From NCBI RefSeq assembly GCF_004000945.1, contig NZ_BIMF01000007.1, positions 124,001-188,000 of the forward strand: a stretch of DNA of 64,000 nucleotides. The letters run 5' to 3'. How positions within the stretch are numbered: position 1 is the stretch's first letter; the number at the start of each line of letters is the position of its first letter. Origin of the DNA: Paenibacillus lautus NBRC 15380 (GTDB taxonomy: Bacteria > Bacillota > Bacilli > Paenibacillales > Paenibacillaceae). A model generated the notes under the pieces. That model saw nothing but the letters and a program-made list of their open reading frames with translations. It ran no database searches and was not told the DNA's origin. Shown here piece after piece: positions 43,934 to 53,888 of this stretch. A program made the position numbers and the translations under genes.

Positions 43934-45760
43934 TTGGAAACTTACGAATTAAGAAACTGTTTTACGTATGCAGACGGAAAGCTTGTCTCCGTAGTGAGCG
44001 GCCTGGTGGGTGAACCATCGGGCCAATGGCAGAGTTTAAGAGTAGCTGCTTCCGCACCAAAAAATGCAGCGGAGATCAGGGTAGCCTTCAATTTTAATGG
44101 TGACCAAAACGGCAGTTATTTCGTTGACAGCGTCACATTGGAGTCGCAAACTTCCTCCCCATACTTAACGAATTTAGGACCGCAATCTTCGAGTTTAACC
44201 TTGATGACGGCTGCATTCGGTAAGGATGGGAATGGCCAGGATGCTTTGTTCACGGTCGCACAGGGTGATCCGGCACAATTCATCGTGATGGATGTTGCTT
44301 CGAAGTGAAGTCCACTCATCCACTTGTTGCGCTTGACGGAAGCAACGTATCGGCAGCTTGGGCGATTGTGACAGCTTCCGAAGGGAAGGTATACATTGGC
44401 AGTACGCCGAACGGGACGTTGTTTCAATATGATCCGGCAGTGGATAAAATGCGGGCGATGGCAAACCAGTTCCTACCGATACCGTTATCTGGACGCTTGT
44501 AGCCGGGGAAGATGGCAAAGTGTATGGTGGAACAGGATATTCCCAAACGCTGTTCGAATATGATCCTGCATCCGACCAGACCAGAATCCTTAAATCCTTC
44601 AAGACTTCTTCGAAAGAGTCTCATATCCGCAGCCTTGCTTACGATTCCGATCGTCAAATAATCTATGTGGGGGGAGCCGATGTCGCCAAGCTTTATCAAT
44701 ACGATCTCGCAAGCGGAACATCCACCGCGCTTCATCCGCCTGAATTTAACGGCATGACTTCGGTTTATGATCTCCGGTATGCAGGGGGCAAATTATTCGT
44801 GCGCGTGGATCCAGGACCCGTTATGTGTGTCTATGATCCCGATACCTCCAGCTGGATCGTAAATAAAAATACGGCCTACAATGCCCGGGGATTCTCACCA
44901 TTATCGCCTGATGGCAAAACGGTGTTCTACACCTATTATGAGACTCTCCCGGAAGGCGTGCAGCAAGCAGTGGTCGCTTTATTCGTATGATGTCAATACG
45001 GGGGTTTACGGCTCGCTGGGCGTGGATGTCAAAGGAGCAGGCGTCGCTTTTGGTTATGTTCAGCTGGATCAGGCAAAGTATCCGGGCTGGACATTGGTCG
45101 GATTGGCTGGAAATAGCGGCAGGGCATTTTATTACAATCTGGAAACCGGTTTGATTGAGACGCCGGAGCTTCCGTTTCCGGCACAGTTTGTGGAATTGTT
45201 TAACATCGGGAAGAGCACAGACGGGCAGATGCTGTCTTCGGGCTTCATTTCAGGCGGGGGAATGGGAATTTACTCGCCGATCCGTAACGAGACCAAGCAT
45301 TATCCTCAAATCGGCCAAGTCGAAGGATTCGGTTCCTTGAACGGAAAGATGTATCTCGGCGTTTATTCTAGAGCGACCATCTTTGAATACGAACCAGCCA
45401 AACCATGGAACCGAACGGACCCATCAGAACCGAATAATCCGCTGCGGCTTGGTCAGCTGGGTTCGGAGCAAGACTGTTGGAGAGCAATGCGGAAAAGCTT
45501 GCGCAGGACGATTTTGGCAACTTCTATTTCAAATATGGCAGCGAGCTGATGTCTTCCTTGAGAGAGGAAGAACGACTAAGGAGTTATCCGGCGCTCATAT
45601 TGAGTATTTGAGCAGCCGTCCGGATAAGGCGGAGATTGACCCAAAAGGAAGGATTATCGCCAAGCATCCGGGGCAAGCTGAGTTGTCGATTCGAAATACA
45701 TTGAACGGAGTAACAGTTGAATCCAATAAAATCAAGGTGAAAATAACCGGACCTTTTTAA
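43934..45760 (+). pseudogene. Large secreted propeller/Ig-domain protein, broken by frameshifts
   Basis: Successive frames together encode one long protein: a CBM-like end (WQSLRVAASAPKNAAEIRVA), a propeller (VTASEGKVYIGSTPNGTLFQ, AGEDGKVYGGTGYSQTLFEY, GSLNGKMYLGVYSRATIFEY) and a bacterial Ig-like C-terminus (AEIDPKGRIIAKHPGQAELS). Frame changes occur near 44305, 44500, 44970 and 45470, and part of the propeller after EPNNPLRLGQLGSEQD is deleted. The N-terminus and signal peptide are missing. Such proteins in Paenibacillus are secreted, often with polysaccharide-related roles. Confidence 0.85.
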
Positions 45761-45787
45761 AACTGTTCATGACATATAGCAATATGA

Positions 45788-45815
45788 GGCCGTTGTCCTG
45801 GACAACGGCTCTTTG
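45788..45815 (+). terminator. Terminator after the propeller pseudogene
   Basis: GCCGTTGTCC (45789-45798) and GGACAACGGC (45800-45809) form a perfect hairpin followed by TCTTTGCTTTATT. Confidence 0.85.
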
Positions 45816-45825
45816 CTTTATTGTC

Positions 45826-46540
45826 CAGTGATTCATGGGGACAAGAACATATACCTATAAGTCGATTCCGATGGTTTAGTGCTGTGTTTCAAGTAATCGG
45901 TTATGCAGTTGCAATCGTTTTAACCGCTACTTGAAAGAAATAAAAATGATGAGCTGAACTTTTGAAAATATTTCTTTTCGGAAGCGAGAAGTCCTTACCA
46001 GTTTAAACCGGTATTTTAGTCTCAGATGACAAGAGACAAAAGTTATTGGATCCAATGATTTCTGATGTCGTGGTTAGGGCAATGGATATAGGGGTGAAGT
46101 TGAAAAATAGAACTATTTCCTTAATCAGCCATTATTCAATATCCAAGTAATAACAGGAGAATACACAGAGATTGGGGACAGTTAATACTGATTCTATTAG
46201 AGTAATGGCTTGATTTTGTGGAATTCTGCCGAGGGACAAAAACGTGTTTATGTCTCTGTTCTTAATCGATTTTGATCTGTAAAAACGTATCCTGTCTTTA
46301 GAATAAAATAGTTTTAATAGGTAGTTAAGTGAAGTTGAGTGGAGTCGGTGAAAAGCAAAAATTAGTAAAGATTAACTATCTTGACTAGGGTTTCATAAAG
46401 GTTAACAGTAGCATCAAAACAATTCTAGAAAGACAATATTGAACAAAAGACCTATCGATTTTTATTTGGAAACAAGATACAGTAATTGTAAATCGAATAC
46501 ATAATATGATCATGGTTTACAATTTAAATACTTTATTTGT
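45826..46540. other. AT-rich intergenic region
   Basis: About 715 bases with no supported gene. A GGGACAAGAAC block of the dispersed repeat is at about 45838, followed by CCTATAAGTCG, which also occurs near 8590. The last 150 bases are very AT-rich and probably hold the promoter for the riboswitch transcript. Confidence 0.5.
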
Positions 46541-46544
46541 ACGA

Positions 46545-46640
46545 CAATAGCAAACCCACCGAAAGGTGGCGACGCAAAGCTATAGGGGCTAATGCGGGAT
46601 CCACTGTGACCGCGATGCCAGCCAGTTGCCGAATACAACG
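46545..46640 (+). ncRNA. Class I cyclic di-GMP riboswitch (GEMM-I)
   Basis: The conserved GEMM core is present in order: AGCAAACCCACC-GAAA-GGTGG (P2 with GNRA tetraloop), GACGCAAAGC, a GGGGCTAA strand, a variable P3 hairpin (GCGGGATCC...CGC), and ATGCCAGCCAGTTGCCGAA closing it. These are the nucleotides that bind c-di-GMP and dock the tetraloop. A small hairpin follows at 46637, consistent with transcription control. Confidence 0.9.
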
Positions 46641-46657
46641 GGAAACCTCCGTTTTAT
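46637..46657 (+). terminator. Expression-platform hairpin of the riboswitch
   Basis: AACGGG (46637-46642) and TCCGTT (46648-46653) with a T-rich flank, immediately 3' of the aptamer. The short stem suggests a c-di-GMP-dependent terminator; whether ligand turns it on or off cannot be told from sequence alone. Confidence 0.55.
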
Positions 46658-47056
46658 TCATTATTTTGAATTGAAGAAAGGGGTTTTTTTGACGTTCCAA
46701 AAAACAACGCCTAGCTTCGCTATAACAAGTAAAGAGCTATACGAGCCGTAGTCATATTGGCTCAGGAGGAGACTCGAGGAAAGGAGTCCCTGCCTCTGTT
46801 GAGGCCCGATTACAAGCTGGCCGAAACTTCCGATTACATACAAAGACCTAATATCCACTGGATATCGGTCTGCTACGGGAAACAAGATAATCTATTCAGC
46901 ACAATAAGATCGGAGTGTGAAAGCTCCATACGTCCGGAACGTGTCATTTTTGCGGTGTTGAAGGGGGACATTACTTCATCGCAGAATGCGAAGAGGATTT
47001 TTCTGTTCGTTAACAATCAGACATTAATGAATCGATTATCCGGGAGGTTGATGGTC

Positions 47057-49216
47057 ATGGAACAAACGACATGTGAAGTATCAATTGACGAATTGCTGAG
47101 GGGGGGATGGGCCAACGATGAAGGAAACCGGGTTAGTTTTTCCCTTGATTTTGCAACGACCCGAAAACTCCATGAACTTGCGTTCAATTTCGGAATAACT
47201 GTGGATATGGCACTTATGGCTTGTTATGCGATCCTGCTTGCCAAATACACCGGCGAGGATGATCCTGTAATTGGGTATATGTTGGAAAGCCAGATGTTTC
47301 CTATACGTTACTCTCCTACTGTACATAAGCCATTAGGTGAGTTTCTGATAGAAGTTAAGCATACCACGATGCAAGCACTCGAAGATCGGAATATGCGTAA
47401 GAATCTGAGCGGCAACCCGTTCATCAAAGCGGCGTTTACTTGGCAAAACGCCAATACCACTCCTTTGAAATCCGATCATTTGGGGACGTTTGAGCTTGCT
47501 TTGACGGCTTTTAAGAAGGAATCTATCATGATACGCCTTGAATATTCGACCCGCTCGTACAGAAAAGAAACAATCGAGCAGATGGGTGGCCACTTGAGCC
47601 GTATTGTGCATGAAGTAGCGGATTTCCCCGAGAAAGTGATTGCCGACATACGCATGATGTCCGAAGAAGAGGAGAGACAGATTCAGGCTTTCAGCGGTAC
47701 TAAGACGGACTATCCTTCCGGCCAAACGGTCCATTACTTGTTTGAGGAACAGGTCCGCTTAACCCCCGATCGCCCGGCGGTCATGACCGAGGACCATCAG
47801 ATGTCCTATCGGGAATTGAACGAACACGCGAATCAGCTTGCACAAGCACTGCAGGATCATGGCGTTAAGCCGGAGAGCGTCGTTGGCATTGTCGCGGATC
47901 GGTCTGTCAGTATGATTGTCGGGCTTACAGCCATATTGAAGGCTGGCGGAGCTTATATGCCCATCGAAGCCGATTCTCCGTGTGAAAGAATCGAATATAT
48001 GCTCGAGGACAGTCGGGCGGGATTTTTGCTGGCCCCTTCCAGTTGGAAGCCTGACTTTGCATTTGAAGGAAAAGTAATTTATTGGGACAACGCGCAGCTT
48101 TACCTTGACAGCTGTCCCCATACGATATCTGCAGTAACCTCACAAAGTCTAGCGTATATCATCTATACTTCTGGATCAACGGGGACACCGAAAGGGGTCA
48201 TGGTTGAACATCGCAACATCGCAAGACTGGTCAAGAATACTAATTATTTCAACTTTTCTAAGGAGCATCGAATTTTGCAAACCGGTACAATTGCATTCGA
48301 TGCGTCGACCTTTGAAATTTGGGGATCCCTTTTGAACGGATCTACCTTGTATTTAATGAAGGACACGGACCTATTTGACCTTCACAAATTGAAGGAAACC
48401 ATCATCGGCCACCGCATTACGGCTTGGTTTCTGACTACGGCTCTGTTCCATAATCTGGCCGAACAAGATCCAGACGCCTTTTGTACGTTAGACACCTTGC
48501 TAGTCGGCGGAGAAGCGTTATCGCCGAAGCACGTAAATGCCGTAAGTAAGAGGTGTCCCGGTCTGCGGATGGTCAATACGTACGGTCCGACGGAAAACAC
48601 GACGTTCTCCACTTTTTTCCCGATCGAACGTGATTGCGAATCCGCCATTCCAATTGGCAGACCAATATGCAATTCCTCCGCTTATATCCTTGATAAACAG
48701 TTGAAGCTTCAGCCCATCGGGGTAGTGGGGGAGCTTTGCGTCGGAGGAGACGGTATCGCGCGGGGGTATGTGAACCGGCTGGAATTGACAGAAGCCAAGT
48801 TTGTGGAACATCCGCTCCTCGGAGAAAGGTTATATCGAACGGGGGATTTGGCCCTGTGGCTGCCGGATGGCAATATCGAAATGATTGGACGAATCGACGA
48901 TCAAGTGAAGATCCGAGGGTATCGAGTGGAACCGGGAGAAATCGAGACTCGGCTATTGGAACACAACGGAATCTCGAAAGCCGCGGTAGCCGTCAAAGCC
49001 GACGGAAGTGGAAATCCGATAATATGCGCGTATTTTGTTGCGAAACAGGTGTTGTCCGAAACGGAAGTCAAGGCGTATTTAGCCCGGAATTTGCCTGAAT
49101 ATTTCCTGCCCTCTCTTGTGGTGCAGATGGAAAGTTTGCCGCTTACCCCTAACGGGAAAGTCGATAAAAAAGCTCTGCCGGACCCTGATCTTCTTCGTCC
49201 GATGCTCGTCAACTGA
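47057..49216 (+). CDS. Truncated non-ribosomal peptide synthetase (partial C, complete A domain)
   Basis: A 719-residue protein, if started at ATG 47057 behind GGGAGG; the frame is open back to 46757 with no similarity. Residues about 1-215 match only the second half of a condensation domain; the HHxxxDG catalytic motif is absent. The adenylation domain is complete: YTSGSTGTPKG (A3), NTYGPTENTTF (A5), YRTGDLALWLPDGNIEMIGR (A7-A8), GYRVEPGEIE and PLTPNGKVDKKALP (A10). No carrier (T) domain follows; the gene stops at 49216. My reading of the specificity pocket is D-A-F-F-L-G-T-T-F-K, which resembles branched aliphatic codes, but the alignment was by eye. The c-di-GMP riboswitch lies about 400 bases upstream. 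Confidence 0.85.
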   Translation: MEQTTCEVSIDELLRGGWANDEGNRVSFSLDFATTRKLHELAFNFGITVDMALMACYAILLAKYTGEDDPVIGYMLESQMFPIRYSPTVHKPLGEFLIEVKHTTMQALEDRNMRKNLSGNPFIKAAFTWQNANTTPLKSDHLGTFELALTAFKKESIMIRLEYSTRSYRKETIEQMGGHLSRIVHEVADFPEKVIADIRMMSEEEERQIQAFSGTKTDYPSGQTVHYLFEEQVRLTPDRPAVMTEDHQMSYRELNEHANQLAQALQDHGVKPESVVGIVADRSVSMIVGLTAILKAGGAYMPIEADSPCERIEYMLEDSRAGFLLAPSSWKPDFAFEGKVIYWDNAQLYLDSCPHTISAVTSQSLAYIIYTSGSTGTPKGVMVEHRNIARLVKNTNYFNFSKEHRILQTGTIAFDASTFEIWGSLLNGSTLYLMKDTDLFDLHKLKETIIGHRITAWFLTTALFHNLAEQDPDAFCTLDTLLVGGEALSPKHVNAVSKRCPGLRMVNTYGPTENTTFSTFFPIERDCESAIPIGRPICNSSAYILDKQLKLQPIGVVGELCVGGDGIARGYVNRLELTEAKFVEHPLLGERLYRTGDLALWLPDGNIEMIGRIDDQVKIRGYRVEPGEIETRLLEHNGISKAAVAVKADGSGNPIICAYFVAKQVLSETEVKAYLARNLPEYFLPSLVVQMESLPLTPNGKVDKKALPDPDLLRPMLVN

Positions 49217-49322
49217 GACGAAGCGCTAAACGAATCGCAGCAAATGCTTAGAGGCAGGGAGCTTCTTATACATCACAGTCTAGTGTTCGTTGTTTTTTAA
49301 AGCTTGATCTTCGTTTCAATGT

Positions 49323-49368
49323 AGCGGCAGTCAAGGACACTTATCGGTCCGTCTGCCGCTGTTTCAAT
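49323..49368. repeat. Dispersed hairpin ending in TGTTTCAAT
   Basis: AGCGGCAG (49323-49330) and CTGCCGCT (49353-49360) with inner AAGGAC/GGTCC, then GTTTCAAT. It matches the hairpin at 38690 in layout and flank; a shorter version is at 36612. Confidence 0.7.
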
Positions 49369-49480
49369 ATCCTAATGATATGCTGCAGGACAGTATTTAT
49401 CAATTCGTGTATCGTTAGTAATTACAAGGCTGCTCGTGAGCTCAATGCATGGGAGAGGATGGGATGCTAATGGCGAAAAA

Positions 49481-49565
49481 GTACAAGGTTCTTGTCCCGA
49501 GCCAACGACAACAACTTGTACCGATTGCCGCAAAGGACAAGAACTTAGTCCCATTACCGCGCGAT
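49481..49565. repeat. Dispersed palindromic element, full copy 2
   Basis: GTACAAGGTTCTTGTCCCGA and ACAACAACTTGTACC arms, then GATTGCCGCAAAGGACAAGA and a CCCATTACCGCG tail. It has the same order of blocks as the copies at 37425 and 63858. Confidence 0.85.
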
Positions 49566-49692
49566 TCCAAAGATCCGTGAGCGGTATGATCAAGCTCCGG
49601 CAGTAATAGTCAAAGGTCCAAATGTTGGCAAGCCGTCAAGGGATTCCAGTGATGGGGGAATGATTCGTACCCCGGTGTCACACAACAGCAAA

Positions 49693-49740
49693 AAGGGGCC
49701 GTTTCTCAAGATCTAAGATCATTTGGGACGGCCCCCTATT
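49693..49740. terminator. Bidirectional terminator
   Basis: GGGGCCGT (49695-49702) and ACGGCCCC (49728-49735), extended by TCAAGAT/ATCATTTG. It separates the synthetase remnant from the minus-strand importer operon. Confidence 0.8.
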
Positions 49741-49811
49741 TACAGTATGTTTTATATAAATGTAAAGAAAATGGTATGGGTCTCTAAAACCTGTTGTCCT
49801 GGGTGGGTCAG

Positions 49812-50702
49812 TTACTCTTTAACCGAACCCAGCGTAATCCCGTGGATGAAGAAGCGCTGGAGGAACGGATAAACGATAAGGACGGGCAGCATCGCGATGA
49901 AGATCTTGGCGGCATCGAGTGTCCGGTTGGACAACTCAGACAAGCGACGGTACTGGTCCTCGGACATCGTCGATGGATCGACCGAGACGACGAGCTGCTG
50001 GATATACGTCTGGAGTGGATAGAATTGCTCACGTGACATGAAGATCAGACCGTACAAGAATTCATTCCAGTGATACACGATACTGAACAGCGAGACGGTC
50101 GCCAGCACCGGCACGGCCAGCGGGATGTAGATCTTGAATAGGATGTACCATGGTCCCGCACCGTCGACAAGGGCAGCTTCATCCAGCTCCTTGGGCAGGT
50201 TGCGGAAGAAGTTCATCGTGAGTATGACGTTGAAGACGAGTGTCTGCGCGCCGCCGACCAGGACAAGTGCCCAGATGCTGTTCAGCATGTTGAGCTCTTT
50301 GACCGTCAGATACAGCGGGATCAGACCGCCGTTAAACAACATGGTGAAAATGAGAATCCACATGAACACATTGCGCCCCTTGAACTCTCTTGCGGTCCGC
50401 GAGAGCGGGTAAGACATGAGCACAACAATGATAAAATTGAGTATAACCCCCAGCAGCACTCGCTGGGTCGAGGTCCAGAAGGACCGGAAGAACTGATTGT
50501 CATTGAGAATCTGGGCATATGCGTTAAGATTGAAATCGACCGGCCATAGCCAGACCTTACCGGCCGCAGCGGCAGAGTTGGAGCTAAGCGAAAGGGAGAA
50601 CGTGTACCAGATCGGCAGGATGCATGACAAAGTAATGCCAATCAGGACTACAATCAGTATAATATCAGTCACTCGGTTGCCGAACGTCCGATCTCTGACC
50701 AC
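49812..50702 (-). CDS. Sugar ABC transporter permease, YtcP/LplC-like
   Basis: Membrane subunit of the third importer, 296 residues. It has six hydrophobic segments, the FTMLFNGGLIPLYLTVKELN block, the EAA loop KELDEAALVDGAGPWYILFK and the family end RFFIHGITLGSVKE. Of two GTG codons, the second (50702) has GGAGG at correct spacing; the first overlaps that site. It is the last gene of the operon, 65 bases after the partner permease. Confidence 0.94.
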   Translation of the reverse strand: MVRDRTFGNRVTDIILIVVLIGITLSCILPIWYTFSLSLSSNSAAAAGKVWLWPVDFNLNAYAQILNDNQFFRSFWTSTQRVLLGVILNFIIVVLMSYPLSRTAREFKGRNVFMWILIFTMLFNGGLIPLYLTVKELNMLNSIWALVLVGGAQTLVFNVILTMNFFRNLPKELDEAALVDGAGPWYILFKIYIPLAVPVLATVSLFSIVYHWNEFLYGLIFMSREQFYPLQTYIQQLVVSVDPSTMSEDQYRRLSELSNRTLDAAKIFIAMLPVLIVYPFLQRFFIHGITLGSVKE

Positions 50703-50767
50703 GGTCAGCACCTCCTACTCTAGTTGGAATGGGATGAGTTTAAATAGCTTTGCATCAGGATGAATTC

Positions 50768-51658
50768 TTAGAATATGCGATAGTTAACAAAACGGTATGC
50801 CAGATAATAAGAGACGGATATCAGCAGGAAGCCCACAACGGACTTCAGCAGGCCGACGGCGGTCGCAAGTTCATATTGCAGGTTGAGCAGACCTGTACGA
50901 TAGACCCAGGTGTCAATAATATCACCTGTAGAATAGACGAGCGGGTTGTACAGGTTGAAGATCTGGTCGAAGCCCGCGTTAAGCACATTACCCAAGCTGA
51001 GTACCGTAAGCAATACGGCTGTCGTGCGAATCCCGGGCAGCGTGATATGCCAGAGACTTCTCCAGCGTCCTGCGCCATCGATGTTGGCGGCTTCGTACAG
51101 TGCCGGGTTAATTCCGGTCAGCGCCGCAAGATAGATAATGGTACCAAAACCGAATTCCTTCCAGACGTCACTGCCGACAACGAGGAACGGGAACAGCTGG
51201 GAATCGGCAAAGAACAGCTTGGGCTGGAATCCGAACAAAGCAGTCAATTGATTGACGGGGCCGTTGTAGGAGAACAGATCAAGTACAATGCCCCCCAGAA
51301 TAACCCAGGATAAAAAGTGAGGCAGATAAACAATGGTCTGAATCCAGCGTCTGAGAATCATCAGACGCAGCTCATTGAGCATGAGTGCAAACAGCAGAGG
51401 CGCAATCAGATTAGCGACAATCTTCATGGACGCGATGACAAGCGTATTGATAAAGACTTCCTGTGTATCCTTCAGCAATAACATATACTTGAAGTGCTCA
51501 AGCCCCGCCCAATCCGAGCCCAGTATACCTTTGCCAGGATTAAAATATTGGAACGAAATGACGATGCCGAACATCGGAACGATGCTGAAGACGAACAGCC
51601 ATAGAAATCCCGGGATCAGCATCAGATAATAATGTTTGGCGAAACCTTTCATTCGCAT
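50768..51658 (-). CDS. Sugar ABC transporter permease, LplB-like
   Basis: Partner membrane subunit, 296 residues. The N-terminus FAKHYYLMLIPGFLWLFVFS then IVPMFGIVISFQYF is typical, with the EAA loop ALYEAANIDGAGRWRSLWHI and the end FVNYRIF. AAGGAGTGCTGTC precedes the ATG. A hairpin at 51696 lies between this gene and the binding-protein gene upstream in the operon. Confidence 0.94.
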   Translation of the reverse strand: MRMKGFAKHYYLMLIPGFLWLFVFSIVPMFGIVISFQYFNPGKGILGSDWAGLEHFKYMLLLKDTQEVFINTLVIASMKIVANLIAPLLFALMLNELRLMILRRWIQTIVYLPHFLSWVILGGIVLDLFSYNGPVNQLTALFGFQPKLFFADSQLFPFLVVGSDVWKEFGFGTIIYLAALTGINPALYEAANIDGAGRWRSLWHITLPGIRTTAVLLTVLSLGNVLNAGFDQIFNLYNPLVYSTGDIIDTWVYRTGLLNLQYELATAVGLLKSVVGFLLISVSYYLAYRFVNYRIF

Positions 51659-51695
51659 GACAGCACTCCTTTCCCTGAATCCTACATCGAATGTT

Positions 51696-51727
51696 CCAGA
51701 GCTCCTGTCAGGTGCCCGGAGCTCTGG
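51696..51727 (-). terminator. Intercistronic hairpin between binding protein and permease genes
   Basis: CCAGAGCTCC (51696-51705) and GGAGCTCTGG (51718-51727) form a perfect 10-bp stem without a long T-run. In importer operons such stems usually protect the binding-protein mRNA or reduce read-through to the permeases. Confidence 0.7.
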
Positions 51728-51754
51728 CTATGTGGTTCGTTATATGCCTTAAGA

Positions 51755-53455
51755 TTACTTTGCCAGCGCGTCCGCAACCTCCTGAGTAATCTGGTCCCCG
51801 CCTTGACGCTTCCAGTTCTCGACGAAGGAGTCGAATGTCTCCAGCGGAGCCGCACCCATGATGATGCGCAGGAAGGTCTCATCCTCCAACTTGCGCAGAT
51901 TTACCCAACGGCTCTCCATTAACGGCGTCTGCTCATACAGAAGACTGGTTACCTCCTCAAACTCGGTATCAACCAGCGGCCTGCCGCCTACCATGATGGA
52001 GTACGCTCGAGTCCATGCTCCCCAGTTCGCTTCAGGGTTCCATGTTGAAAGATCCATAGAATCATGAGGCTCGTTTTTGATCGTCTTGATACTGGCGATG
52101 TCCGAAGGCAGCAGTTTGTAGGCTTTGTCATCCGCAAAATCCTCTGCGGTTTTATTGCCGGCCAGCACATCACGGAGGGCTTTGACTGTAAATTCAATTT
52201 CATCGGATGGAGCGTGTACCACGCGGAGCGGATAGTAACCGGGACCGCCTTTGCTCGGGTCAAAGGTGTTCTCTTGCTCGTTTTTAAACAAATTGTTAAG
52301 TAATTTCATAGGAACTTCTGGATGCTCGTAATCTTTCCGAACCACCACAAACTCAGTAGAAGGTGTAGCAGCATGTGGTCTAAATTCGCCATTTTGATTC
52401 AAAGGCAGGGCATAAGCTTGCCAGTTGGCTTCGGGATCATTTTTTACGGCATTGGTTAGCGGACCGTAAGCCATCCACCATGGCGCAAAGAACATTCCGG
52501 ATTTTCCGGCGATAATGGGCTCATCCGCTTTGTTGCGAACACCCATCTCAGGGTCAATAAGTCCCTTGGAATACAAGTCTCTTAAACTAGCTAACGCCTC
52601 ACGAGTCTCCGGCAGGATCGAGCCGTACACAGGGCTGCCATCCTCGCCCTCGAGCCAGTATCCAGGGAACGAGTCATGCGCGGAGAAAATGGCGTCAAAA
52701 CCGTATAAATTGTTCTTCGACTCAAGGAAGTTCGCATACAGCTTACCACCACTCTCCGGTCCGGTGATCCCAATCGTATCGCGCTGACCGTTGCCATCCG
52801 GATCATCTTCGACGAAAGCACGGGCGACGTCCTCAAGTTCTGCCATCGTGGTTGGCGGTTCAAGGTTCAGCTTATCCAGCCAGTCCTGACGGATCCACAG
52901 GAGGTGAATGCCGTCGGCATTCGCCTGCACACCCGGAAGGGCCATCATTTTGCCATCGAAGGTTACTGCATCCAAGGCAGCACCGTTGGTGTTTTCGATG
53001 ATTGTCTTTATGTCCGGGGATGCATATTGCTCATACACCTCAGTTAGATCGGCAATTTGGCCGGCTTCGACCAATTGGCGCAGCTCAACGGCATTGACGA
53101 CCATAGCATCCGGCAAATCGTTACTTGCAATGGCGAGACTAATTCTTTGTCGAAGATTCTGGCCAGAGGCAGCAAATTGATGATCGACGTCCACATTAAG
53201 CGCTTCCTTAATCTGACGAGTGTATTGATTGTCCAGCGGCGTGTCGCCAGGCGGCAATTCATTATCGGTGGGATCGATTTCAATACTGATGCTGATCTGG
53301 ACAGGTTCTTCATAGCGGCCAAATGGATCAGCGGGTTCGCTTGATTCCGCGCTTTTCTCCGGTGCAGCCGGCGTGTTATTAGTTATATTGCTGCAAGCAC
53401 CTAGAACGAGAAAACAGGCCAGTAAAAGCGCAAACATATTTGACTTGTTCTTCAT
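51755..53455 (-). CDS. Extracellular solute-binding lipoprotein, LplA-like
   Basis: Binding lipoprotein of 566 residues. Signal peptide MKNKSNMFALLLACFLVLGA with lipobox LGAC at about 18-21, then a Pro/Ser/Glu linker. Family blocks: ISLAIASNDLPDAMVVNAVE, HLLWIRQDWLDKLNLEPPTT, EDDPDGNGQRDTIGITGPES and PWWMAYGPLTNAVKNDPEAN. AAGGGGTG precedes the ATG. It is divergent from the histidine kinase gene; the 430-base gap should contain both promoters. Confidence 0.95.
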   Translation of the reverse strand: MKNKSNMFALLLACFLVLGACSNITNNTPAAPEKSAESSEPADPFGRYEEPVQISISIEIDPTDNELPPGDTPLDNQYTRQIKEALNVDVDHQFAASGQNLRQRISLAIASNDLPDAMVVNAVELRQLVEAGQIADLTEVYEQYASPDIKTIIENTNGAALDAVTFDGKMMALPGVQANADGIHLLWIRQDWLDKLNLEPPTTMAELEDVARAFVEDDPDGNGQRDTIGITGPESGGKLYANFLESKNNLYGFDAIFSAHDSFPGYWLEGEDGSPVYGSILPETREALASLRDLYSKGLIDPEMGVRNKADEPIIAGKSGMFFAPWWMAYGPLTNAVKNDPEANWQAYALPLNQNGEFRPHAATPSTEFVVVRKDYEHPEVPMKLLNNLFKNEQENTFDPSKGGPGYYPLRVVHAPSDEIEFTVKALRDVLAGNKTAEDFADDKAYKLLPSDIASIKTIKNEPHDSMDLSTWNPEANWGAWTRAYSIMVGGRPLVDTEFEEVTSLLYEQTPLMESRWVNLRKLEDETFLRIIMGAAPLETFDSFVENWKRQGGDQITQEVADALAK

Positions 53456-53888
53456 AATTACACCCCTTCTTTCAGATTGAATGGAATAACTATCCTCATG
53501 GACTATTTAACTGTAACACAATGAAACCGCCTTCAAGGATAGAAGGTGGTTTCTAAATGAGGGGGTCATATGTACAAAAATTTACGGCTGTTCCGGGTGG
53601 TTGGACATTTCACCCACTAAAGAGAAGACATTTGTCTACCCGTGATTTTTTCATTTGAAAGATAACAGTTTAGGCACCTGATTTATTGAAATCTTTGCTC
53701 AATAATCATTTTTATTTGTGTTATATTCTAGAAAGATTTTTCCACCTGTTTCTATTTATGCACGTCTTAGACCTGATTCAAAGAGAGGAGGAGTCCATTT
53801 CAATAGTGAGTTTCAGGGCCCTGGGAAACGACATGGGGGGCGCTCGAGTTTACAGACACTTCACTAAGTAATCGATGGGGATGAAACG
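53456..53888. promoter_or_regulatory. Divergent intergenic region between importer and two-component genes
   Basis: Holds the divergent promoters. No gene is supported; a 61-codon plus-strand frame (53686-53871) lacks similarity. A TTATATTC box at about 53719 could be the kinase -10. The activator site for the response regulator is expected near 53480-53560, but I see no unambiguous direct repeats. Confidence 0.45.

Noticed and set aside
53686..53871. 61-codon frame upstream of the histidine kinase
   Set aside because: No similarity; the region is better explained as a divergent promoter.
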